Assembly (NCBI GenBank): GCA_902825775.1
Contig: CADECF010000014.1
Location: 1 to 64,000, forward strand
Direction of reading: 5' to 3'
Length of the DNA: 64,000 nt
Origin: an uncultured Lysobacteraceae bacterium
GTDB taxonomy: Bacteria; Pseudomonadota; Gammaproteobacteria; Xanthomonadales; Xanthomonadaceae
In this document: in pieces, positions 44,452 to 53,886 of the stretch
Position numbering within the stretch: position 1 is the first letter of the stretch
How the letters are laid out: each line of letters starts with the position of its first letter
The notes under the pieces: model-generated
What the model was told of the DNA's origin: nothing
The model's database searches: none
The model's input: only the letters and a program-made list of their open reading frames with translations
Translations under genes and position numbers: made by a program

Positions 44452-44478
44452 CCGGCGCCCTTGTGGCGCCGGTTTTTT
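44452..44478 (+). terminator. Intrinsic terminator of protease unit 2
   Basis: Stem CCGGCGCC/GGCGCCGG (44452-44459 with 44465-44472) plus six T, equivalent to the terminator of unit 1. Confidence 0.88.
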
Positions 44479-44480
44479 AG

Positions 44481-45503
<1,023 letters not shown>

Positions 45504-45519
45504 CGCGCGGCAAGAAGCC

Positions 45520-45963
45520 ATGTCCTCCGCCATGCCCGCCATTCGCGATGCGACGCCGGAGGATACGGCGGAAATCGCGCGCTTGTCGGCGCAATTGGGC
45601 TACCCCGCATCGCTGGAAACCTTCGCCGCACGCCTGCAAAAACTGCTCGAATCGCCACGGCATGCGGTGCTCGTCGCGATCGGCGAAAGCGATCGGCTCA
45701 GCGGCTTCGTGGCGACCGAGCAACGCATTTCGTTGGAGCTGGGCGAGCGCGTGGAGATCGTGGCGCTGGTGGTGGATGCGGATGCGCGCCGCGGCGGCGT
45801 GGGCAAAGCCCTGGTGCTGGCCGCGGAACAGTGGGCCGTCGATAAGGGGACGCCGCACATCTTCCTGCGTTCGAACATTTTGCGGCAGGAATCGCATCCG
45901 TTCTACGAAAGCATCGGCTATACCCGGACCAAGACGCAGCACGCTTACACCAAACCCCTGTAG
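45520..45963 (+). CDS. GNAT family N-acetyltransferase
   Basis: A 147-residue acetyltransferase with the acetyl-CoA site VVDADARRGGVGKALV (motif A, R/QxxGxG/A) and a C-terminal HPFYESIGYTRTKTQHAYTK block. Substrate is unknown. Start at ATG 45520; an internal ATG at 45532 is also near the first beta strand (IRDATPEDTAEIARL). It probably shares the hemB transcript (16-base gap). Its TAG stop is the first bases of a palindromic repeat. Confidence 0.85.
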   Translation: MSSAMPAIRDATPEDTAEIARLSAQLGYPASLETFAARLQKLLESPRHAVLVAIGESDRLSGFVATEQRISLELGERVEIVALVVDADARRGGVGKALVLAAEQWAVDKGTPHIFLRSNILRQESHPFYESIGYTRTKTQHAYTKPL

Positions 45964-46079
45964 GGTGGGCCTCGGCCCACCATCGCCATATACCGGATCG
46001 CCGCGAAAAGCCGTCGAGGCTGCTCAAGGACACGGAGCGACTCGCAGTGTCGCAACGGTGGGCCAAGGCCCACCCTACG
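45960..46079. repeat. Palindromic repeat (GTAGGGTGGGCC type)
   Basis: Inverted arms GTAGGGTGGGCCTCGGCCCACC lie at 45960-45981 and about 46057-46079. The arms supply the stop codons of both convergent flanking genes. Confidence 0.85.
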
Positions 46080-46959
46080 TGCAGCCGTTTTTGCCGGTGG
46101 CGATCGGCGCGCGCACGCGGTAAATATCCATGCCGCCGGCTTTCGGCGCCTTGGCCGATCCGCTCACCAGCATTTCGCCGGGTTTGTTGGCATCGAGCAC
46201 CGGGCCGAGCGTGTAGCCGTCCGCGGTATTGAACGACAGGGCCCACGGCGCGGAGGCGGCATACGCCTTGCCGTCGCAATGCGCCACCCGCAAGCGGATC
46301 GGCTGCTTTTCCACATCGATCGATTGCGCGTAAACGATCGTCTTGCCGTCGCTGATCCAGGCCGCATCGAATTCGTCCGCCGCGGTGTTCACGCCGGGCA
46401 CCGGTTGCGGATCGACGAAGGCCTTGCCGTCCCAATGCGCAACCAGCAGGTCGTGCCGGCCGGCGCCGCCGAAACCATCGCTGGCGAACAGCAGCCGGCG
46501 GCCGTCGCGGCTGGGCGTGGGCGCCCATTCGTCGCCTTTGCCGTTGACGCCGCGGCCCAGGTTCTCGACCTCGCCGAAGCTGCCGTCTTCATTCGCCGCG
46601 GCGCGATACAGATCGTCGCCGCCGAAACCGCCGTCGCGGTTGGAGAAGAAGTAGAGCCATTCGCCGTCGGCGCTGAACAGCGGATCGAAATCGTTGCTGC
46701 GCGAGTTGACCGACAACGGCTGCGGATCGGACCAGCGGCCATCGCGCAGGCGGGCCTGCCACAGGTCCCAACCGCCGGCGCCGCCCTTACGATTGGTACT
46801 GCCCCAGACGATGCGCTGACCGTCCGGGCTGATGCTGGCGCGGACTTCACTGTCCTGGGTCGACACTACGCCCATGCCTTCGATGCCGAACTCGGCGAAA
46901 CCGGCGCTGGCCGTTGCCGAGAGTAAGATGGCCACTGCGGCGAGCGGTAAGCGTTTCAT
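46075..46959 (-). CDS. Exported PD40/TolB-like beta-propeller protein
   Basis: The 294-residue protein has a signal peptide ([22 protein letters not shown] 46959) and five or so PD40 repeats such as [47 protein letters not shown] and [16 protein letters not shown]40 propellers occur in TolB and in many secreted binding proteins; there is no TolB N-terminal domain, so it is not TolB itself. Ligand unknown. Divergent from aroE with 53 bases between the starts. Confidence 0.82.
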   Translation of the reverse strand: MKRLPLAAVAILLSATASAGFAEFGIEGMGVVSTQDSEVRASISPDGQRIVWGSTNRKGGAGGWDLWQARLRDGRWSDPQPLSVNSRSNDFDPLFSADGEWLYFFSNRDGGFGGDDLYRAAANEDGSFGEVENLGRGVNGKGDEWAPTPSRDGRRLLFASDGFGGAGRHDLLVAHWDGKAFVDPQPVPGVNTAADEFDAAWISDGKTIVYAQSIDVEKQPIRLRVAHCDGKAYAASAPWALSFNTADGYTLGPVLDANKPGEMLVSGSAKAPKAGGMDIYRVRAPIATGKNGCT

Positions 46960-47012
46960 CAATAAACCCTCGCGTTCCAACCGTTCGTTACAAGTCTAGA
47001 GCGAGTCTTCAC

Positions 47013-47858
47013 ATGTCGATACCCCGCTACGCCGTCCTGGGCCATCCCGTCGCGCACTCGCTGTCGCCGCGCATCCATACCGCGTTCGGCCGGCAAATGT
47101 CGGTCGCGTTGGATTACTCGGCTATCGATACCACGGCGGAGGAATTCGACATGGCGCTGGGCGCGTTCGCCGCGTCCGGCGGCGTCGGCGCCAATATCAC
47201 CCTGCCGCACAAGCAGCGCGCCGCGGCCGCGTGCGACACGCTCAGCGAACGCGCGCGCCGCGCCGGCGCAGCCAATACGATCACCCGCGGCGCCACCGGC
47301 TGGCATGGCGACAATACCGACGGCGTCGGCTTGGTGCGCGATCTCACCGGCCGCCACGCGCTGGACCTGCGTTCGCGGCGCACCTTGCTGATCGGCGCCG
47401 GCGGCGCCGCGCGCGGCGTGGCGCCGGCGCTGCTCGATGCCGGCATCGGCGACCTGTTCATCGTCAACCGCACCTCCGAACGCACCGATGCGCTGGCCGA
47501 TGCGCTGGCCCAGCCCGGACGCGTGCACCCCCGTTACCTCGACGATCTGAAGGCGCTGGGCGAATTCGATCTGGTCGTCAACGCCACGTCGGCTGCGCGC
47601 GAAGGCGCTATGCCGGTGTTGCCGATGTCGCTGGTCGGCCCGCGCACGGCCGCGATCGATTTGAGCTACGGCGAAGTGGCGATCCCGTTCCTGGCCTGGG
47701 CGCGCGCGGCCGGCGCGCGCGATGCCATCGACGGGCTGGGCATGCTGGTGGAACAGGCGGCGGAAAGCTTCGCGCTATGGCATGGCGCGCGTCCAGATAC
47801 CGATCCGGTGTTCGCCGAGCTGCGCGAACATCGCGCCGCACTAGTCACTGCGGACTGA
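47013..47858 (+). CDS. aroE: Shikimate dehydrogenase
   Basis: The 281-residue enzyme reduces 3-dehydroshikimate to shikimate with NADPH on the route to chorismate, the precursor used by XanB2. It contains the substrate motif [20 protein letters not shown] with the catalytic Lys, GDNTDGVG, and the NADP fold [14 protein letters not shown]-terminal [17 protein letters not shown] is typical. Start at ATG 47013. A YkgJ-type gene follows after 8 bases. Confidence 0.94.
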   Translation: MSIPRYAVLGHPVAHSLSPRIHTAFGRQMSVALDYSAIDTTAEEFDMALGAFAASGGVGANITLPHKQRAAAACDTLSERARRAGAANTITRGATGWHGDNTDGVGLVRDLTGRHALDLRSRRTLLIGAGGAARGVAPALLDAGIGDLFIVNRTSERTDALADALAQPGRVHPRYLDDLKALGEFDLVVNATSAAREGAMPVLPMSLVGPRTAAIDLSYGEVAIPFLAWARAAGARDAIDGLGMLVEQAAESFALWHGARPDTDPVFAELREHRAALVTAD

Positions 47859-47866
47859 GCGCTGCG

Positions 47867-48127
47867 ATGGACTGCCGCGATGGCTGCGGTGCGTGCTGCA
47901 TCGCGCCGTCGATCACTTCGCCGATACCGGGCATGCCGTTCGGCAAGCCGGCGGGGATTCCGTGCGTGCAACTGGACGACGATTATCGCTGCCGATTGTT
48001 CGGTCGGCCGGAACGGCCGAAATTCTGCACCTCGCTGCGGCCGCAAATTTCGATGTGCGGCGAAGATCGCGCCGCGGCGTTCGCTGTTCTCGATGCGTTG
48101 GAAATCGCCACGCAACCGCTCGCATAG
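47867..48127 (+). CDS. YkgJ-type cysteine cluster protein
   Basis: An 86-residue protein with the CxxxCGxCC start (MDCRDGCGACC), PGIPC-like GIPCVQLDDDYRCRLFG and FCTSLRPQISMCGE. The seven or so conserved cysteines fit the UPF0153/YkgJ zinc- or iron-binding family, function unknown. Start at ATG 47867, 8 bases after aroE, so likely co-transcribed with it. A palindromic repeat lies directly downstream. Confidence 0.85.
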   Translation: MDCRDGCGACCIAPSITSPIPGMPFGKPAGIPCVQLDDDYRCRLFGRPERPKFCTSLRPQISMCGEDRAAAFAVLDALEIATQPLA

Positions 48128-48143
48128 CGCCCTCTTCCAAAGT

Positions 48144-48210
48144 GTCATCCCGAGCGAAGCGAGGGATCTGCTTGCCGACGAAGCAGATCCCTCGCTTCGC
48201 TCGGGATGAC
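48144..48210. repeat. Palindromic repeat (GTCATCCCGAGCGAAGCGAGG type)
   Basis: Near-perfect inverted arms of about 28 bases (GTCATCCCGAGCGAAGCGAG) flank a short loop in the gap between convergent genes. A degenerate relative lies at 58590-58667. Confidence 0.88.
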
Positions 48211-48250
48211 AACATAAAGAATGGGCGTTGAAGGCGCACCCATCGAACGG

Positions 48251-48793
48251 TTACGCGAATGGCTCCGCCAGGTATTGGTCCTTCATCCGCACATAGTGCT
48301 GCGCGCTGTAATAAAGCGCTTCGATCTCGGCATCGGTAAGCCGTCGCGCGAACCGGCCCGGATTGCCCAGCCACATCTCGCCTTCGCCCACCGTCTTGCC
48401 CGGCGCGATCAACGCGCCTGCGCCGACGAAGCCGTGCTTCTTCACCACCGCGCCGTCGAGCACGATCGCGCCCATGCCGATCAACGCCGCATCCTCGATC
48501 CGGCACGCATGGATGATGGCCTTGTGGCCGATGGTGACGTCTTCGCCGATCACGGTGGCGAAGCCGCCGAGCTTGGCGTGCGGGCCGTCGTGGCTCACAT
48601 GCACCACGGTGCCGTCCTGGATATTGGTGCGCGCGCCGATGCGGATGAAATTGACGTCGCCGCGCACCACGGTGCCGGGCCAGATCGACACGTCGTCGCC
48701 GAGCACCGTATCGCCGATCACGGTCGCGGCCGGATCGATGTAGACGCGCTGGCCGAGCTCGGGAAGTTTGCCTAGATAGGGACGCAGGTTCAT
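48251..48793 (-). CDS. Gamma-carbonic anhydrase family protein (YrdA-like)
   Basis: A 180-residue left-handed beta-helix (hexapeptide repeat) protein. The repeat core AATVIGDTVLGDDVSIWPGTVVRGDVNFIRIG is typical of YrdA/PaaY proteins, and the three zinc-binding histidines are visible in HVSH and GHKAIIHA. Carbonic anhydrase or thioesterase activity has been reported in the family, but many members have no defined activity. Divergent from the aldehyde dehydrogenase, with only 41 bases between starts, so promoters overlap. Confidence 0.9.
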   Translation of the reverse strand: MNLRPYLGKLPELGQRVYIDPAATVIGDTVLGDDVSIWPGTVVRGDVNFIRIGARTNIQDGTVVHVSHDGPHAKLGGFATVIGEDVTIGHKAIIHACRIEDAALIGMGAIVLDGAVVKKHGFVGAGALIAPGKTVGEGEMWLGNPGRFARRLTDAEIEALYYSAQHYVRMKDQYLAEPFA

Positions 48794-48834
48794 TGCATGA
48801 TTGTAAGCCGCCCACTGGCCTTACACTGCCCCGC

Positions 48835-50238
48835 ATGGACTCCGCCGCCGATACGCCCGCCGCCGAACTGCGCCCGACGCTGGCCCGCCTGCGCACCGCC
48901 TGGCAGGCCGACAAGCCCGACTACGCCCAGCGCCGCGGCGATCTGGAACGCCTGCGCCAGGCGGTGAAATCGCGCCTGGACGAGATGGCGCGGACCATCT
49001 CCGCCGATTTCGGCCACCGCTCGACGCACGAGACGCTGATCTCCGACGGCATGACCGTGCTGGGCGAGATCGACCATCTGCTCGGCAAACTGCGGCGCTG
49101 GATGAAGCCGCAGCGCGTCGGCGTGGGCTGGAAATTCTGGCCGGCGCGGGCCGAGGTGCGTGCCGAACCGCTCGGCGTGGTCGGCGTGATCGCGCCTTGG
49201 AACTATCCGGTGAACCTGGCGCTGATCCCGCTGGCCACCGCGATCGCCGCCGGCAACCACGTCTATCTGAAACCGTCCGAACACACGCCGCGCTCGGCGC
49301 GTTTCCTGCGCGATCTGCTGGCCGACGTGTTTCCCGACGACCGCGTCGCGGTCGCGTTCGGCGGCGCCGACATCGCCGCGGAATTCGCCGCGTTGCCGTT
49401 CGACCATCTGGTGTTCACCGGCTCCACCGCGGTCGGCCGCAAAGTGATGATGGCCGCCGCGCAGAACCTCACGCCGGTCACACTGGAACTGGGCGGCAAG
49501 TCGCCGGCGATCGTCTGCCCGGATTTCCCGATCGAACTGGCCGCGGCGCGGCTGGCCACCGGCAAATGGTTCAACGGCGGACAGACCTGCATCGCCCCCG
49601 ATTACGTCTTCATCGACGCGCCGCGTCGCGACGCCTTCGTCGAAGCGTTGCGCGGACAGATCCGCGCGCGCTACGCCGGCGGCGATGCGGGCGATTACAC
49701 GCGGATCATCAACGACGGCCAGTTCCGGCGCCTGAGCGGCTACCTCGACGATGCGCGCGCCAAGGGCCTGCAAGTCCTCGAACTGTCGTCCGCGAGCGCG
49801 GGCGAGCGCTCGCTGCCGCCGACGCTGGTGATCGAGCCCGGCGACGACGCCACGGTGATGCAGGACGAGATCTTCGGCCCGATCCTGCCGATCAAGACCT
49901 ATCGCGCATTGGACGAGGCCATCGCTTACGTCAATGCGCACGACCGGCCGCTGGCGCTGTATCCCTTCAGCAACGACCGCAACAGCGTCGAGCTGATCCT
50001 GCGCAATACGTTGGCCGGCGGCGTCACCGTCAACGACAGCCTGATCCATTTCGCGATCAACGCGCTGCCGTTCGGCGGCGTCGGCGCCAGCGGCATGGGC
50101 GCTTACCACGGCAAGGCCGGGTTCGACGCCTTCAGCAAGCTGCTGCCGATCGTGTGGCAATCGCGCTGGGCCGGCAGCGACCTGCTGAAACCGCCGTATT
50201 CCAAGGTCGAACGCTTCATCCGCCTGTTGGTGCGCTAG
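48835..50238 (+). CDS. Coniferyl-aldehyde-dehydrogenase-like NAD(P) aldehyde dehydrogenase
   Basis: A 467-residue class 3-type aldehyde dehydrogenase: GVVGVIAPWNYPVNLAL, the NAD motif FTGSTAVGRKV, catalytic Glu in LELGGKSPAIV and catalytic Cys in FNGGQTCIAPDYV, then QDEIFGPILPI. The closest described group is bacterial coniferyl aldehyde dehydrogenase (CalB), which oxidizes aromatic aldehydes; long-chain fatty aldehydes are an alternative substrate class. Start at ATG 48835 avoids overlap with the divergent gene start. Confidence 0.88.
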   Translation: MDSAADTPAAELRPTLARLRTAWQADKPDYAQRRGDLERLRQAVKSRLDEMARTISADFGHRSTHETLISDGMTVLGEIDHLLGKLRRWMKPQRVGVGWKFWPARAEVRAEPLGVVGVIAPWNYPVNLALIPLATAIAAGNHVYLKPSEHTPRSARFLRDLLADVFPDDRVAVAFGGADIAAEFAALPFDHLVFTGSTAVGRKVMMAAAQNLTPVTLELGGKSPAIVCPDFPIELAAARLATGKWFNGGQTCIAPDYVFIDAPRRDAFVEALRGQIRARYAGGDAGDYTRIINDGQFRRLSGYLDDARAKGLQVLELSSASAGERSLPPTLVIEPGDDATVMQDEIFGPILPIKTYRALDEAIAYVNAHDRPLALYPFSNDRNSVELILRNTLAGGVTVNDSLIHFAINALPFGGVGASGMGAYHGKAGFDAFSKLLPIVWQSRWAGSDLLKPPYSKVERFIRLLVR

Positions 50239-50266
50239 GCGCAGCGGCCGATGTCTCCGCTTTTTT

Positions 50267-50331
50267 GTAGAGTCGAGCTTGCTCGACTGCTCTTGCTTTC
50301 GGGAAAAGCAGTCGAGCAAGCTCGACTCTAC
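50267..50331. repeat. Palindromic repeat (GTAGAGTCGAGCTTGCTCGACTGCT type)
   Basis: Inverted arms GTAGAGTCGAGCTTGCTCGA surround a short spacer just before xthA. An almost identical pair lies directly after xthA at 51134-51198, so the gene is bracketed. Confidence 0.9.
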
Positions 50332-50356
50332 AAAGCAATTTCGATACGAGGTCGGC

Positions 50357-51127
50357 ATGAAGATCGCTAGTTGGAACGTCAATTCGCTGAACGTGCGCCT
50401 GCCGCACCTGGAGCAATGGCTGCGCGATGCCGCGCCGGACGTCGTGGGTATCCAGGAAACCAAACTGGAAGACAACAAATTCCCGGACGCGGTGCTCGCC
50501 GGCCTGGGCTACCGCAGCGTGTTCGCCGGGCAGAAGACCTACAACGGCGTCGCCATCCTGGCGCGCGAGCACGCCATCGAAGACGTCTGCATCGGCATTC
50601 CCGGATTCGACGACGCGCAACGGCGCGCGATCGCGGCGACCGTCGACGGCGTGCGCGTGGTCAATCTGTACGTGGTCAACGGCCAGGACGTCGGCACCGA
50701 AAAATACGAATACAAACTGCGCTGGCTCGACGCGGTGCACGGCTGGCTCGCCGAAGAATCGCGCGCCAACCCGCGCATGGTGGTGCTGGGCGATTTCAAC
50801 ATCGCGCCCGACGACCGCGACGTGCACGACCCGGCGGTCTGGAACGACGGCCACATCCTCACTTCAAGCGCCGAGCGCCAGGCGCTGAAACGGCTTACCG
50901 ATTTGGGCTTGCACGACGCCTACCGCCTGCACCACGACGACGCTGGGCAGTTCAGCTGGTGGGATTACCGCCAGGCCGCCTTCCGCCGCAACATGGGGCT
51001 GCGCATCGACCTGACCCTGGTATCGGATGCGCTGCGCGGCACCGCAGCGGCGGCCGGCATCGACCGCGAACCGCGCACCTGGGAAAGGCCGAGCGACCAT
51101 GCGCCGGTGTGGGTGCAGCTGGCGTAG
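50357..51127 (+). CDS. xthA: Exodeoxyribonuclease III
   Basis: The 256-residue AP endonuclease/3'-5' exonuclease acts in base excision repair. Family motifs are KIASWNVNSLNVRLPHL at the start, GIQETKLED with the catalytic Glu, NLYVVNGQ, GDFNIAPDDRDVHDP (Asp/Asn) and the final SDHAPVWVQL with the catalytic His. Start at ATG 50357 directly yields the conserved MKIASWN. It stands alone between two copies of the same palindromic repeat. Confidence 0.95.
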   Translation: MKIASWNVNSLNVRLPHLEQWLRDAAPDVVGIQETKLEDNKFPDAVLAGLGYRSVFAGQKTYNGVAILAREHAIEDVCIGIPGFDDAQRRAIAATVDGVRVVNLYVVNGQDVGTEKYEYKLRWLDAVHGWLAEESRANPRMVVLGDFNIAPDDRDVHDPAVWNDGHILTSSAERQALKRLTDLGLHDAYRLHHDDAGQFSWWDYRQAAFRRNMGLRIDLTLVSDALRGTAAAAGIDREPRTWERPSDHAPVWVQLA

Positions 51128-51133
51128 CTCTTT

Positions 51134-51198
51134 GTAGAGTCGAGCTTGCTCGACTGCTTTTGATTGTCGAAAAAGCAGTCGAGCAAGCTCGACTCTAC
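51134..51198. repeat. Palindromic repeat after xthA
   Basis: Inverted GTAGAGTCGAGCTTGCTCGACTGCT arms, same family and near-identical sequence to the element at 50267-50331. Confidence 0.9.
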
Positions 51199-51219
51199 AG
51201 AACGACAGCCCAAAAGCAG

Positions 51220-51242
51220 AAGGCCCGGCGATGCCGGGCCTT
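51220..51242. terminator. Hairpin terminator between convergent xthA and GlsB-like gene
   Basis: A 10-base stem AAGGCCCGGC/GCCGGGCCTT with a 3-base loop. On the minus strand it is followed by a CTGCTTTT stretch, so it best serves the GlsB-like gene. Confidence 0.7.
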
Positions 51243-51267
51243 CGCTATCTCGATGAGCGATCGCGGT

Positions 51268-51534
51268 TCAGCGCACGCGCCCGCGGCGGAACAGGTTGAC
51301 GATGGCCAGCAGGATGATGGCGCCGACCAGCGACACCACGAAACTCATGATCGAGAACCCGTCGTTGATCGAACCGGCACCGACCAACGGGCCGATCAGC
51401 CAACCGCCGATGAAGGCGCCGACGATCCCGACCACGACGTTGAGCAGAATGCCCTGCTGCGCGTCTGTCTTCATGATCATGCTGGCGAGCCAGCCGACGA
51501 CACCGCCCACGATCAACCAGATGATGATGCCCAT
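51268..51534 (-). CDS. GlsB/YeaQ/YmgE family stress-associated membrane protein
   Basis: An 88-residue, very hydrophobic protein with three membrane segments and Gly-rich motifs: GIIIWLIVGGVVGWLASMIM, NVVVGIVGAFIGGWLIGP and FVVSLVGAIILLAIVNL, ending RRGRVR. It matches the transglycosylase-associated (GlsB/YeaQ/YmgE) family, small inner-membrane proteins linked to envelope or general stress responses. Confidence 0.92.
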   Translation of the reverse strand: MGIIIWLIVGGVVGWLASMIMKTDAQQGILLNVVVGIVGAFIGGWLIGPLVGAGSINDGFSIMSFVVSLVGAIILLAIVNLFRRGRVR

Positions 51535-51686
51535 GCTCCAGACTCCTTGACAGGTGAAGGGTGGTAGCGCTCCCCTGCGTGGGGGCGAACGCCAGTCTGG
51601 CGAGCCGTATGTGACGGGGACGTCAGCGCTGGCGTCGGACCGGAGCGGGGCGTTCCGGCCGAACCTTTCTTAGCCGAAACAGACGC

Positions 51687-53048
51687 TTATTGCACGCGGC
51701 TGCGCAACAGCGCCAGCAGAGTGTCGCGCGGCAGTTTGCCGGTTTCGTTGCGCGGCAAGGCGGCCACGCGCAGCAAGGGGCGCGGCAGGAATACCGCATC
51801 CACGCCGCGTTGCAGATGGGCCAGGATGTCCGATTCGCTGATCGAGGGCGCCACCGCCAACGCCGCGATGCGGCGCACGCCGGCGGCGTCGGTTTCGTCG
51901 AGCTGGAATACGACGCCGTCTTCCACGCCCGCGATCGACAGCAGCTTGCGGTTCAAATCGCCGAGCGAAGCGCGCTTGCCGGCGATCTCCAGAAGATCGG
52001 CATTGCGGCCGCGCAGATGGAAGCCGTGTTCGCCTTCCAGTTCGACCAGGTCGGCCAATACCACCGGCGCGTCCAGATGCACGGCGTGCACCAGCGTGCC
52101 GTCGGGCTGCGGCGCCAGGCGCACGCCGGGCAGCAATTGCCAAGCGTCTTCGCGCGCGGTGCGGCGACGCGCGATCACGCAGGTTTCGGTGGAGCCGAAA
52201 ACTTCGCGCACTTCGCAGCCGAAACGCTGCTCGGCCGCCGCGGCCAGAGCCTGCGGCAACGGTGCGGTGGCCGACACGATGCCCGCCAGCGGCGGCAGTT
52301 CGACGCCGGATTCGACCAGCGCGCGCAGATGCACCGGCGTGGTCACCAGCACGCGCGGCGCGGCGGCTTGCTGCAGCGCGCGTACGACATCGCCGGGGAA
52401 GAAAGGACGCTCCGCATGCACCGCCGCCTCGCCCAGCAACGGCATCAGCACCGACATTTCCATGCCGTACATATGCTGCGGCGGCACGGTGGCGACGAAA
52501 CGCGGCACCGCGCCCGCCGGCCACAGGTCGCGCAATGCGGCCAGATTCTGCGCCGTGCTGGTGTGCAAGCTGCCCCACGTCTTGAGATTGGGTTTGGGCG
52601 AACCGGTGCTGCCGGAGGTGAATCCGATCGCGATCAGCGCATCGCTGTCGATCATCGGCGGCGGGCCTTCCTGCCGCGGCATCTGCTCGGGCAGGCGCCA
52701 GTAATGCGGCGGCGCATCGGCGAAGACCTGCTCGCCCAGGCAATAGCTGTCCGGATATCGCGCGCGCACTTCGTCGATCACCGCCGGCGCGCGCGACGAT
52801 GGCAAAAGCGTCACCTGGCCGCGCAGCGCGGCCGCGCCGAACGCGACCAGGAATTTGTAGCGGTCCTCGCACAGGTTGATGACATGGCCGGCGGCCGGCA
52901 GCATCGCCGCCAGGCCTCGCACCTGCGCGAAATAATCGGCCAGCGCGATCGCGCCGTCGCCATCGAACAACAACGCGCGCGCGCCGTCGCCGCTGGCGAG
53001 AACTTGTTGCGTAGCGCCGGAATCCCGGTGCTCGACCACTGCGGACAT
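51687..53048 (-). CDS. Acyl/aryl-adenylate ligase of pigment pathway
   Basis: The 453-residue ANL-superfamily enzyme has the AMP-binding P-loop IGFTSGSTGSPKPNLKTW, PPQHMYGMEMSV, VFGSTETC and a shortened C-terminal domain ending ETGKLPRDTL with the catalytic Lys. It corresponds to the adenylation enzyme of aryl polyene clusters (ApeH-like), which activates the aromatic starter, here probably 3-hydroxybenzoate, for loading onto the ACP. Start at ATG 53048, just before MSAVVEHRDSG; the frame extends far upstream through the divergent gene and this is rejected. It is about 18 kb from the main pigment locus and divergent from a phosphopantetheinyl transferase. Confidence 0.85.
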   Translation of the reverse strand: MSAVVEHRDSGATQQVLASGDGARALLFDGDGAIALADYFAQVRGLAAMLPAAGHVINLCEDRYKFLVAFGAAALRGQVTLLPSSRAPAVIDEVRARYPDSYCLGEQVFADAPPHYWRLPEQMPRQEGPPPMIDSDALIAIGFTSGSTGSPKPNLKTWGSLHTSTAQNLAALRDLWPAGAVPRFVATVPPQHMYGMEMSVLMPLLGEAAVHAERPFFPGDVVRALQQAAAPRVLVTTPVHLRALVESGVELPPLAGIVSATAPLPQALAAAAEQRFGCEVREVFGSTETCVIARRRTAREDAWQLLPGVRLAPQPDGTLVHAVHLDAPVVLADLVELEGEHGFHLRGRNADLLEIAGKRASLGDLNRKLLSIAGVEDGVVFQLDETDAAGVRRIAALAVAPSISESDILAHLQRGVDAVFLPRPLLRVAALPRNETGKLPRDTLLALLRSRVQ

Positions 53049-53135
53049 GCCTGGCTCCTTGCGCGGCCTGAGCCGCCCCCTGTCTTTTAGCTTACGCTGA
53101 CCATCCCAATTCGCGCCAAAACGCCGTTCATCATC

Positions 53136-53726
53136 ATGTCCGCGAACGACGCCGGCCATGCCTTCGGCCCGATCCGTTGGGCTTGGCAGCCCCATCCACG
53201 CACGCAACCGGCCGAAATCCCGGCACGACGTTGGCTGGAACGGCGCCTGGACCTGGCCCAGGACACGCTGCCGTTGGAACGCGAGGCGCGGGGCCGGCCG
53301 CGGATCAAGCCGCCGGGCGGACGCCACGACGCCAGCTGGAGCCACAGCGGCGAGGGCCTGCTGATCGCGCTCGGCGAAGACGTCGAGGTGGGCGTGGACA
53401 TGGAATGGCGCCGTCCGCGGCCGCGCGCGCTGGAATTGGCCGAGCGCTATTTCGCGCCCCCGGAAACGCAATGGCTGTCGACGCTGGCCCAGGCCGCGCG
53501 CGAGGATGCCTTCCTGCGCCTGTGGTGCGCCAAAGAAGCCGTACTGAAGGCCGATGGATATGGCCTGGCGTTCGGCCTGCATCGCTTGACGTTCGCCGAA
53601 TCGGGCCGGGGTCTGTCGTTGACCGTATGCGATGCGGCATTGGGCCAACCACAGGATTGGCATCTGCATGAGATGGCGCCGGCGCCGGGTTATCTCGCTG
53701 CGATCGCGTGGCGTTCGCCGCCGTGA
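53136..53726 (+). CDS. 4'-phosphopantetheinyl transferase (Sfp type)
   Basis: The 196-residue enzyme transfers phosphopantetheine from CoA to the ACP serine. It has the family motifs SWSHSGEGLLIAL, VGVDMEW (metal-binding Asp, Glu) and LRLWCAKEAVLKADG with the catalytic WxxKEAxxK. It is divergent from the adenylate ligase gene with 87 bases between starts, an arrangement suggesting co-regulation. Its natural target is likely the pigment ACP at 30588, although one Sfp-type enzyme may serve other secondary-metabolite carriers. Confidence 0.9.
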   Translation: MSANDAGHAFGPIRWAWQPHPRTQPAEIPARRWLERRLDLAQDTLPLEREARGRPRIKPPGGRHDASWSHSGEGLLIALGEDVEVGVDMEWRRPRPRALELAERYFAPPETQWLSTLAQAAREDAFLRLWCAKEAVLKADGYGLAFGLHRLTFAESGRGLSLTVCDAALGQPQDWHLHEMAPAPGYLAAIAWRSPP

Positions 53727-53730
53727 TTTT

Positions 53731-53855
53731 GTGAGAGCGGCTTTGTGGAGCTTTGTGGGAGCGGCTTCAGCCGCGAGCTCTTTGGGCCACGGTTCACAAG
53801 TCTGAGCAAAAAAGCTCGCGGCTGAAGCCGCTCCCACAAAAGCCGCTCCCACAAA
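53731..53855. repeat. REP pair with extra half-units before rsmG
   Basis: An inverted pair of GTGGGAGCGGCTTCAGCCGCGAGCT (53753-53840) is flanked by truncated copies of the same unit at about 53731-53745 and 53841-53855, showing stepwise expansion of the element. Confidence 0.85.
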
Positions 53856-53886
53856 GACCTTCCGCTGGTGGGCGATACTGTCACTC

